Shown: piece after piece, positions 1 to 6,134 of the stretch
How positions within the stretch are numbered: the stretch's first letter is position 1
Layout of the letters: each line of letters starts with the position of its first letter
Assembly (NCBI GenBank): GCA_042096455.1
Contig: JBELLU010000039.1
Coordinates: forward strand, 1-16,338
Length of the DNA stretch: 16,338 nucleotides
Reading direction: 5' to 3'
Origin: UBA7445 sp042096455
Lineage (GTDB): Bacteria > Verrucomicrobiota > Verrucomicrobiia > Opitutales > Coraliomargaritaceae
Made by a program: the position numbers and the translations under genes
The notes under the pieces: model-generated
Database searches by the model: none
Told to the model about the DNA's origin: nothing
What the model saw: the letters and a program-made list of their open reading frames with translations, nothing else

Positions 1-9
1 AAAGGTCAG

Positions 10-648
10 TCACAAGCATAACAAAAAATTCGCGTAAAGTTGCAATCCTTTTGACTGACTTTTTTCAGGGTGGAACTGGGTGGCAAAACAACGCCCCCGC
101 TTGATGCCCGAGGCGAAGGAACCCCCGTAGTCGGTCTCAAACCAAACAAGGGAGGAATCTGCGGGAACGATGTGATAACTGTGCACAAAGTAAAATTGGT
201 CGACCCCGCTCTCGAAGCCCTCGGTGAGCGGCGCTCCTTCTGCGAAGGTCACGCTGTTCCAGCCCATGTGCGGCACCTTCAGCGAGGAATCGACCTCGAA
301 ACGCCGGACCGATCCCTCAAAGACCCCCAAGCCCTTGCAGTTGCCCTCTTCCGTGGACTCGAAGAGCGCCTGCAGACCGAGGCAAATCCCGAAGAAAGGC
401 TTATCCGCCTCAATCCAATCCCGGATGACGCGGTCGAATCCTGTTTCACTCAGCCGACGCATGGCATCCACCATCGCGCCCTGACCGGGGAATACCACCG
501 CGTCGGCGTCGCCAACCGCCTCCGGTTCGCCCGCCAAATAAGCATCGGCACCGACGTGCTCCCAGGCTTTTACGACCGAGCGCAGGTTACCCATGCCGTA
601 GTCGATGACGGCGAGACGTGGACGTGCGGTGCTTGAACTGCCAGACAT
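10..648 (-). CDS. hisH: Imidazole glycerol phosphate synthase, glutamine amidotransferase subunit HisH
   Basis: HisH releases ammonia from glutamine and passes it to HisF, which makes imidazole glycerol phosphate and AICAR in histidine synthesis. The 212-residue product is a class I glutamine amidotransferase. IDYGMGN (15-21) is the family N-terminal signature, FPGQGA (53-58) the oxyanion strand, and GICLGLQ (87-93) holds nucleophile Cys89. PHMGWN (126-131) is HisH-specific, and FHPEKS (192-197) supplies His193 and Glu195. I chose the ATG at 648; an in-frame TTG at 690 would only add an unconserved tail, and even this start leaves about ten extra residues before the family's usual beginning. 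No Shine-Dalgarno is visible. It lies 63 nt downstream of the Nudix gene on the same strand. No other his gene is in the window; whatever follows hisH lies beyond the left edge. Confidence 0.95.
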   Translation of the reverse strand: MSGSSSTARPRLAVIDYGMGNLRSVVKAWEHVGADAYLAGEPEAVGDADAVVFPGQGAMVDAMRRLSETGFDRVIRDWIEADKPFFGICLGLQALFESTEEGNCKGLGVFEGSVRRFEVDSSLKVPHMGWNSVTFAEGAPLTEGFESGVDQFYFVHSYHIVPADSSLVWFETDYGGSFASGIKRGRCFATQFHPEKSQSKGLQLYANFLLCL

Positions 649-711
649 TTGACCAAGCGTGCTGATCTCGCCTCGCGTGGCAAGCGACAAGCCGCTCCCG
701 CTCCGAAAATA

Positions 712-1263
712 TCAGGGGCTTCCCTCGCCTGCGGCGGCTTGCTCGGTATATTTCTCCCAAAGATAGAGAAAGGACCATGAAAAATCCCTCGGGCGGGCGT
801 CGATCCACGCTTCCAAATCTTCAAGGCTCACCCATTTGCCTTCGCTGATTTCATGGGGGTCCAACTCAAACGGGCCCTCCGCCTTGCAGGTATACAACCA
901 GACGAATTCGTTCCCGGTCTCGCGACGAGCCTCCACTTTAAAGATCCGCGCAAATTCGAGTGGCTCATAAAGCCCGATCTCCTCCCCCAATTCACGCCTT
1001 GCCGCCGGATCGTAATCCTCACCGCTATCGACGTGACCGGAGCAGGAACTCACCCATTTCCCCGGAGCGGAATCTTTATTCATGGAGCGGCGCTGCAGGA
1101 AGATTTCCCCGGCGGCATTAAACACGAAAACATGAACGGCGCGGTGCCTCAATCCCAGACGATGCACCTCCGCACGCGTTTTTACCTCAACGACCTCGTC
1201 CTCCGTGTTTACAACATCGAATCGCTCGTCCTCAACCGCAGTGGCTTTTTCTAATTTACTCAC
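712..1263 (-). CDS. Nudix hydrolase, YfcD-like
   Basis: This 183-residue protein is a Nudix hydrolase, a family that cleaves nucleoside diphosphates linked to another group. The Nudix box is complete: Gly76, then GE at 81-82, then RELGEEIGL (90-98), fitting GX5EX7REUXEEXGU. The region before it (HRAVHVFVF, then LQRRS and GKW) matches the YfcD branch, which is distantly related to type I isopentenyl diphosphate isomerase. The C-terminus ends in an acidic, Trp-rich helix. The start is a GTG at 1263 without a good Shine-Dalgarno; no in-frame ATG fits better. It follows folE2 after 128 nt and precedes hisH. Substrate is unknown. Next to folE2 it might remove pyrophosphate from dihydroneopterin triphosphate, but its sequence resemblance is to YfcD rather than to a known folate Nudix enzyme. 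Confidence 0.9.
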   Translation of the reverse strand: MSKLEKATAVEDERFDVVNTEDEVVEVKTRAEVHRLGLRHRAVHVFVFNAAGEIFLQRRSMNKDSAPGKWVSSCSGHVDSGEDYDPAARRELGEEIGLYEPLEFARIFKVEARRETGNEFVWLYTCKAEGPFELDPHEISEGKWVSLEDLEAWIDARPRDFSWSFLYLWEKYTEQAAAGEGSP

Positions 1264-1391
1264 AATGTTTGTCTAAATAGCTCCAATGACTGCGGATTTA
1301 TTCCGGCGAAGCATCTATTAACAAGCAATCTCTGGACTTGTTCCCAAAATTCACAACACCGCCACAGGGACTGTGAATAAACTGGCAACGA

Positions 1392-2372
1392 CTAGCGCAG
1401 CAAGCCCTTGAAATCGTCGAATTGACCGCTAAAGCCCCCGGGTAAGCCTTTGTGAATAACGGCAACGGCATCATGGGAATGCAGGGATTCAAGGTGGGCA
1501 CAGGCCACCTGAAAATCATGAATGCGCGGCTCCGCCTCCAATTCCTCGTATAGCAAACGGGCGGCATCCTCCACGAATTTTGTGAAGGCACCGTTGAGCT
1601 CGGCGAAGGCCTGCTCGTCTTCCCGCTTGACCATGACCTGCGTCTCGGTCTTGAGCGCCTCGAGGCAGATCGCCTGTAAATCCTCGAGCGAGAGGTGTTC
1701 ACCCGGCGCGACTTCGACGCTCACGCGCGCGGTGCTGCGCTGGGAATGCGGAATCCCGTAAACATTGCGCTGACCCCGCGCATGCTCCGCGAGTTCGGAG
1801 GAACACGGGCACGCCGAGGAATACACAAAATCAAAGTGCAGGTATTTGCGGAAGCGATTCAGCTCATCGATGCGCCCTTCAAAAGCGCTGCGGTAGTATT
1901 GCCATCCCTCCAATCCAGAGCGCAGGCTCGGCTTCAAGATCGGGTATTCAAATTCCAATTTCAGTTGCGCGCGGTGCGCCCGCAGTTCCTTTTTATAGGA
2001 CAACAAAATCTCCTGCAGGAGGTCCGGTGTAAAAATACGTTCCTCAAACTCGTAAAAAACGCGCATAATACGCGACATATTGATCCCCTTCTGGTTCGCC
2101 TCCAACGATACGGTACCGGTCACGGAGGTTTCCAAATTGATGGTATCGGAGTTCGGGCGAATGTAGCGCAGGGGCAAGCGGAAGTTGGAAATCCCCACCT
2201 TCAGGATCGGGACATTCGCTCCAAAAATTTCGCGGGCATCCGCATTTTGCATATCAGGCAAGCTCTCGCGATAAGCATCGGTCAGGACAAAATCCTTATC
2301 ATAGCTCTTTTCGGGCGCACCCGGCGCCTGGAGTAATTCCTCCTGTGCTGGCTTGTTTTTCTCTGTCTTCAT
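1392..2372 (-). CDS. folE2: GTP cyclohydrolase FolE2 (type IB)
   Basis: FolE2 converts GTP to 7,8-dihydroneopterin triphosphate, the first step of folate synthesis and, in organisms that make it, of queuosine. It is unrelated in sequence to zinc-dependent FolE and can use other metals. The 326-residue product shows the family marks in order: KGINMSR (95-101), SACPCS (186-191) with the conserved cysteines, GIPHSQRS (206-213) with His209, and VKREDEQAFAELNG (248-261). Length is near the upper end for the family because of a charged, Gln/Pro-rich N-terminal tail of about 25 residues. The start is the ATG at 2372; no Shine-Dalgarno is visible. It is transcribed divergently from walJ across 175 nt and is followed by the Nudix gene. 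No folate or queuosine partner gene lies in the window, apart from a possible role for that Nudix enzyme. Confidence 0.96.
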   Translation of the reverse strand: MKTEKNKPAQEELLQAPGAPEKSYDKDFVLTDAYRESLPDMQNADAREIFGANVPILKVGISNFRLPLRYIRPNSDTINLETSVTGTVSLEANQKGINMSRIMRVFYEFEERIFTPDLLQEILLSYKKELRAHRAQLKLEFEYPILKPSLRSGLEGWQYYRSAFEGRIDELNRFRKYLHFDFVYSSACPCSSELAEHARGQRNVYGIPHSQRSTARVSVEVAPGEHLSLEDLQAICLEALKTETQVMVKREDEQAFAELNGAFTKFVEDAARLLYEELEAEPRIHDFQVACAHLESLHSHDAVAVIHKGLPGGFSGQFDDFKGLLR

Positions 2373-2463
2373 CGTAAAAAATCGTATAGCCCGCTTAACG
2401 CTTACAAACCCTTCAGCTTTTAAAGCAGCAATTAGAGCAAGGAAGCGACTTCGCGGGATAAAA

Positions 2464-2493
2464 TATAATTCATAGGCCCTCTTATTTAAGAGG
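2464..2493 (+). promoter_or_regulatory. Candidate promoter and operator in the folE2/walJ divergent region
   Basis: The 175-nt region between folE2 and walJ (2373-2547) is AT-rich. On the plus strand a perfect TATAAT lies at 2464-2469. Eight bases downstream is a perfect inverted repeat at 2478-2493: arms CCTCTTA and TAAGAGG around a 2-base centre. If TATAAT is a -10 element, the palindrome would cover the start point, where a repressor dimer could act on walJ-pyk. I see no convincing -35 hexamer 16-18 bases upstream. The palindrome does not look like the usual Zur box often found before folE2. Confidence 0.4.
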
Positions 2494-2547
2494 CAAGCGC
2501 GTAAAAATGCTTTGCGGAAGTCCGGATGTTAATTAACAAAGTACCAC

Positions 2548-3324
2548 ATGCATCCCGATTTTCAAATTCTTGGCTCCAGTAGTTTGGGTAACTGCGCCCT
2601 CCTTCGCACCCCTGAAAGCAAGATTCTAATCGATGCCGGTTTCAGCGGAAAACGTATTGAGGCGAAACTTGAATCCCTCGGCGAATCCATCGATCAAATT
2701 CAGGCGGTTTTCCTCACCCACGAGCACAGCGACCATGCGCAGGGGATTCGGGGGCTCTCCCGTCGCCCGGATCTCCCGGTCTTTGCTAACCGTGATACCG
2801 CCGATGCGGTGCAGGCCAAACTCAGCAAACGCCCGAATTGGCAGGTTTTTGAAACGGGCACGACCTTCCACTTTCGGGATCTTGAGGTGCGCTCCTTTGC
2901 CCTGCCCCATGACGCCTACGACCCGGTGGGCTATGTCTTTCGCTGGGGGGACGGCGCATCCACCCCGCCACAAAGCCTCGCATGGATCACGGACCTCGGC
3001 TACGTGCCCGCTCATGTATTTGAACAGATGCGTTCCGTGCAAACACTGGTGATCGAGGCCAACTACGACGAGGAACTTCTTGAGAAAGACACCAAACGGC
3101 CCTGGTCCACCAAGCAGCGCATCCGTGGCCGCCACGGGCACCTCTCCAACAACGCCGCTTTTGAGGCGCTCCTTGAAATGAACGGCAGCTCCCAGTTACA
3201 AAATGTTTACCTCGCCCACCTAAGCAAAGATTGCAATAGTCTGGAATGCGTCAATGATCGCTTTGCCAGCCTTAACCTAAACAAAGACTTCGCCATCCAT
3301 GTTGTTGACCCCGCAGCCCTATAG
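2548..3324 (+). CDS. walJ: MBL-fold metallohydrolase, WalJ/YycJ family
   Basis: This 258-residue metallo-beta-lactamase-fold protein belongs to the YycJ/WalJ/VicX branch. Members are predicted phosphodiesterases or nucleases; the founding member sits with the WalRK two-component system of Firmicutes, but no such kinase is here. Metal ligands are visible: THEHSDH (57-63, His58/His60/Asp62/His63), His121 in LPHDAYDPVGY, Asp149 in ITDLGY, and His224 in LAHLSKDCN. GRHGHLSN (194-201), with His198, is the branch's signature near the C-terminus. It starts GSSSLGNC (9-16), also typical. The ATG at 2548 fits the family's short N-terminus; no Shine-Dalgarno is present. Only 20 nt separate its stop from pyk, so the two are probably co-transcribed. 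The exact substrate cannot be read from the sequence. Confidence 0.9.
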   Translation: MHPDFQILGSSSLGNCALLRTPESKILIDAGFSGKRIEAKLESLGESIDQIQAVFLTHEHSDHAQGIRGLSRRPDLPVFANRDTADAVQAKLSKRPNWQVFETGTTFHFRDLEVRSFALPHDAYDPVGYVFRWGDGASTPPQSLAWITDLGYVPAHVFEQMRSVQTLVIEANYDEELLEKDTKRPWSTKQRIRGRHGHLSNNAAFEALLEMNGSSQLQNVYLAHLSKDCNSLECVNDRFASLNLNKDFAIHVVDPAAL

Positions 3325-3344
3325 CGGATCCTACAAACACTCTT

Positions 3345-4778
3345 ATGAGAACCACTCACCGGAAAACAAAACTTATCTTCACCGTCGGCCCGGCTACTCA
3401 GGATCCCGAAACACTGGAAGCCCTCATTCGCGAGGGCGTTGACATCTGCCGTATCAATATGGCGCACGCCGACCACGAATGGACCCGTGAAATCATTCAT
3501 AAAGTACGCGTGGCGGGCGAGCGCGTCGGGCGACATATCGCGATCCTCATGGATGTGAAAGGGCCCGAGATTCGCACCCGCGATGTGCCGGAAACCTTTG
3601 AACTCGTAAGCGGCGAAACCTTTGACTTCACCTACGGCGAGGGTCTGGGCGGGATCGGCGAAGACGGCGTTCGCAGGGTTGACGTCAACTACGAGGACTT
3701 TGCCAACGATATAAAGGTCGGCGACACCGTGTTGGTGGACAGCGGCCTTATTCGGCTCGAGGTTAAGGAGATCAATGGCACGCGGGTGCGCTGCGAGGTC
3801 TGCATTCCCGGTCCCCTCGGCAACCGCCGCCACATCAATCTGCCGGGCGTGCGGGTCAACCTACCCTCTCTGACTAAAAAAGACCAAGCTGACATCGATG
3901 TCGGGATTGATGAGAATATCGACTTTTTTGCGCTCTCCTTCGTGCGGGAACCGGCGGACCTCGATGTATTCCATGAATACCTCCGCCACCGTGCCAGCCC
4001 CGCAAAGGTCATTGCAAAAATTGAAGACCAACAGGCGATTACCAATCTGGATGAAATCATCCTTGCGGCGGACGGGCTAATGATTGCGCGGGGCGATCTA
4101 GGGGTTGAGTGCCCGTTTGAGGATTTGCCGGTCATTCAAAGCCGCGCCATCAACACCTGTATTCGTCAACTCAAGCCGGTCATCGTTGCAACGCATATGC
4201 TGGAATCGATGATCGATTCCCCTATTCCGACCCGGGCGGAAGTCACCGACATTGCCAATGCGATCCGGGAGCAGGCTGACTGCGTCATGCTTTCCGGCGA
4301 AACCACGGTCGGTAAATATCCGGTGGAATGCGTGGAAACCGTGAACCGCATCGCTACCCGAATCGAGCAGGAACAAACTGAAAACTTACGCAAGGACCTC
4401 GTTTTAAACCTGCCCAAGAGTAAAATGCTTCGCTCGGCGGCATACCTTGCCACCGAGATGGACGCGCCCATTCTCGTCTTTACCCGGCGTGGCATCTTCA
4501 CCCAAAAACTGTCTTCGCTGCGTCCGAATGTTCCGGTTTACGCCTTTACCGACAACCCGATCCTCTTCAAGCAGCTCCTCCTGCTGCACGGGATCGAACC
4601 CTTCTTCATGGAATTCGTGCACGAGCTGGAAGACAACATCCAAGCCGCCTTTACCCGCCTGCGCGAGGGGGGCTGGTGCGAAGCCGGCAAGCCACTAGTC
4701 GTCGTGACCAAGATGTATGCCGGTGAAACTTTGATCGACAGCACTCAAATCCGGGAAGTAAGCAGCGGGAAACCCTAA
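3345..4778 (+). CDS. pyk: Pyruvate kinase
   Basis: Pyruvate kinase transfers phosphate from phosphoenolpyruvate to ADP, the last step of glycolysis. The 477-residue product has the family's usual length, without the extra C-terminal PEP-utiliser domain of Bacillus enzymes. Visible marks are KGPEIRT (72-78), IAKIED (223-228, catalytic Lys225), IARGDLGVE (247-255), VATHMLESMI (281-290) and MLSGET (315-320); the regulatory domain runs from about 355 to 470. Two positions are odd: the usual RxNxSHG reads RINMAHA (36-42), and the usual DTKGPE reads DVKGPE (70-75). The Ser and Thr lost there are ligands of the activating potassium ion in well-studied enzymes, while the Glu that is replaced by Lys in potassium-independent enzymes is kept. 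It lies 20 nt after walJ, probably in one operon. Confidence 0.95.
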   Translation: MRTTHRKTKLIFTVGPATQDPETLEALIREGVDICRINMAHADHEWTREIIHKVRVAGERVGRHIAILMDVKGPEIRTRDVPETFELVSGETFDFTYGEGLGGIGEDGVRRVDVNYEDFANDIKVGDTVLVDSGLIRLEVKEINGTRVRCEVCIPGPLGNRRHINLPGVRVNLPSLTKKDQADIDVGIDENIDFFALSFVREPADLDVFHEYLRHRASPAKVIAKIEDQQAITNLDEIILAADGLMIARGDLGVECPFEDLPVIQSRAINTCIRQLKPVIVATHMLESMIDSPIPTRAEVTDIANAIREQADCVMLSGETTVGKYPVECVETVNRIATRIEQEQTENLRKDLVLNLPKSKMLRSAAYLATEMDAPILVFTRRGIFTQKLSSLRPNVPVYAFTDNPILFKQLLLLHGIEPFFMEFVHELEDNIQAAFTRLREGGWCEAGKPLVVVTKMYAGETLIDSTQIREVSSGKP

Positions 4779-4825
4779 ACCCGCTGCCGAATCCAACTAC
4801 CCATCCTTTCCTTATAACTATCAGA

Positions 4826-4835
4826 GCTATATAGC
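4826..4835. promoter_or_regulatory. Palindrome GCTATATAGC abutting a start codon
   Basis: A perfect 10-base palindrome ends immediately before the ATG at 4836, in the 57-nt gap after pyk. There is no Shine-Dalgarno in the gap. The AT-rich stretch from 4812 to 4833 could hold a -10 element, or the palindrome could be an operator or just chance: a 10-base palindrome is expected many times in a window this size. Confidence 0.15.
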
Positions 4836-5402
4836 ATGAATAAGATCTCTAATACCCTACTGCTTGGCGCACTTATGTGTGGAACCTTCGCCACTTTTTT
4901 TGCGGGGGCATCTTATGAAAACAAAAGTCAGCAAACCCTCGCAATTGCACAACAATTGAACCATGCGATTGCATTGGCGACGGAGTCCTATGTTACCCTA
5001 AGCCCGCAGCAGCGCGTAAACAACGATCGGCAAGTGGATCAATTAATCATCATGGCCTCAGAACAACGCAAGGATTGGTGGCTCAAGCCCTGTTCTCGTA
5101 AAACCCTAAACCTTTCATTACTGAAAGCCTTTCAGTATCGCGGGGTCGAACCAGCGCTCGCTTACTTGAATAAGGAAATAAAAGAGAACGAACCCAACCC
5201 CTCCCACGTCACACGGTGTAAAACTTTTATTAACGCAACCGAAGCTGCCTACGCGAAACTTACGCAGGATCCAGCCTACGACCCCCTCATTCGCGATTTG
5301 ATCTGCAATAAACATCTGCAAGCCAAATCGAAACCTGCACCGGAGCCAATGGTATTGGAGCTCCCGCCCCTGCCCGAAAATTTCATCGCCCCGGGGAATT
5401 AG
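4836..5402 (+). CDS. Hypothetical exported or membrane-anchored protein
   Basis: I do not recognise this 188-residue protein. It begins MNKIS and then has a hydrophobic stretch (residues 6-24, ending FFAGAS) that would serve as a signal peptide or single membrane anchor. Cleavage after AGA (23-25) is plausible; Cys15 lies inside the hydrophobic core without a lipobox, so I do not call it a lipoprotein. The rest (26-165) looks mostly helical, with an Asp-Trp-Trp at 80-82 and three further cysteines at 86, 128 and 157. The last 20 residues are Pro-rich (PAPEP, LPPLP), like a linker or periplasmic tail. It is AT-richer than its neighbours. Its stop overlaps by 4 nt the stop of the convergent gene at 5399. 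It follows pyk after 57 nt and may share its transcript. Confidence 0.7.
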   Translation: MNKISNTLLLGALMCGTFATFFAGASYENKSQQTLAIAQQLNHAIALATESYVTLSPQQRVNNDRQVDQLIIMASEQRKDWWLKPCSRKTLNLSLLKAFQYRGVEPALAYLNKEIKENEPNPSHVTRCKTFINATEAAYAKLTQDPAYDPLIRDLICNKHLQAKSKPAPEPMVLELPPLPENFIAPGN

Positions 5403-6094
5403 GCGACGGCTCCTTTGTCGATGCGTTTTCTCCGCAAGCGATAGACCCAGATCAGCCAGCAAGCCGCCCCTGCGAATAGGCTTACAGCAAGCATGCCATT
5501 CAATTCGATGCGCAAGGAGGTCTCCGCCTGACCCTCCTGCTGGCTGAGTCGATTCAACCAGATCAAAAAGCCCGCATTCAGGCTAAAGATCAGGCCCATT
5601 GCAAAATATCCATGCGGCGCAAGGACCGCCCTGATTCGACTGCGGCGGTAGGCTTTTGCCCGATATCCATAGCCCGCAAGCCGTGTGATGAAATCTGCCA
5701 AGCGGAAGCCCGCATCCTTTTTCCACCACATATCCAGGTAGCCGCCTGTCAAAGAAACCGCAGCGCGATTTGCGCCGGTTTCGCGATTAAAGAGGCATTC
5801 GATCAACCAGGCACATCCCGCGCAGGTCATGCCCTCCACTTCAATCCGCAAATGCCCCCCTGCTGGAGTTACAGAATCGGCCTCCGCCTCGGCCTGCGCA
5901 TCCTTTGCCCACGACACATTGACCTGCGGCAATTCCCCAACCGGTTGACCGGGGGCATCGCGCCGACGATAAAATTCTTCCAAGCCCTCACGCGCCAGTA
6001 AGCCCGCCACCGCTTGGCAACCGCCGCAACAAAAGCGTTCACCCGGTGCCATTGGCGAAAAAATCACCTTACAATGCTCGCATGCCTGTTTCAT
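5399..6094 (-). CDS. Stand-alone metal-binding N-terminus of a CcoI/FixI-type copper ATPase
   Basis: The 231-residue protein matches only the front part of CcoI/FixI-type copper-exporting P1B ATPases, which help load cytochrome cbb3 oxidase. In order: CEHC (5-8) and FCCGGC (21-26), the cysteine-rich metal-binding domain; a linker; a heavy-metal-associated domain with GMTCAGC (89-95, Cys91/Cys94); then two predicted membrane helices (about 157-180 and 197-218) and a basic tail (RLRRKR) that would face the cytoplasm. It then stops. The transmembrane Cys-Pro-Cys motif, the phosphorylated DKTGT motif and the nucleotide domain are all absent. The convergent gene begins at once downstream, so the missing part is not adjacent. 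Either it is a truncated relic or a real small copper-binding membrane protein; the intact cysteines favour the latter. It follows the dehydrogenase fusion after 40 nt. Confidence 0.75.
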   Translation of the reverse strand: MKQACEHCKVIFSPMAPGERFCCGGCQAVAGLLAREGLEEFYRRRDAPGQPVGELPQVNVSWAKDAQAEAEADSVTPAGGHLRIEVEGMTCAGCAWLIECLFNRETGANRAAVSLTGGYLDMWWKKDAGFRLADFITRLAGYGYRAKAYRRSRIRAVLAPHGYFAMGLIFSLNAGFLIWLNRLSQQEGQAETSLRIELNGMLAVSLFAGAACWLIWVYRLRRKRIDKGAVA

Positions 6095-6134
6095 TCTTTA
6101 AAACAGATGAGCGCCAAAACCGCCCGCTGGCAAC

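Noticed and set aside
649..690. TTG start at 690 giving hisH 14 more residues.
   Set aside because: HisH proteins normally begin close to IDYGMGN, so a further extension is unlikely and the ATG at 648 is better.
1350..1377. Terminator-like hairpin after folE2 (arms TTCACA/TGTGAA, or CACAG/CTGTG).
   Set aside because: The stems are 5-6 bp, compete with each other and lack a U-run on the transcribed strand.
1695..2336. A 213-codon plus-strand open frame opposite folE2.
   Set aside because: It is a shadow of the well-supported folE2 frame without a recognisable domain.
4878..4883. Lipoprotein cysteine at residue 15 of the hypothetical protein.
   Set aside because: The preceding residues do not fit a lipobox and the hydrophobic stretch continues past the cysteine.
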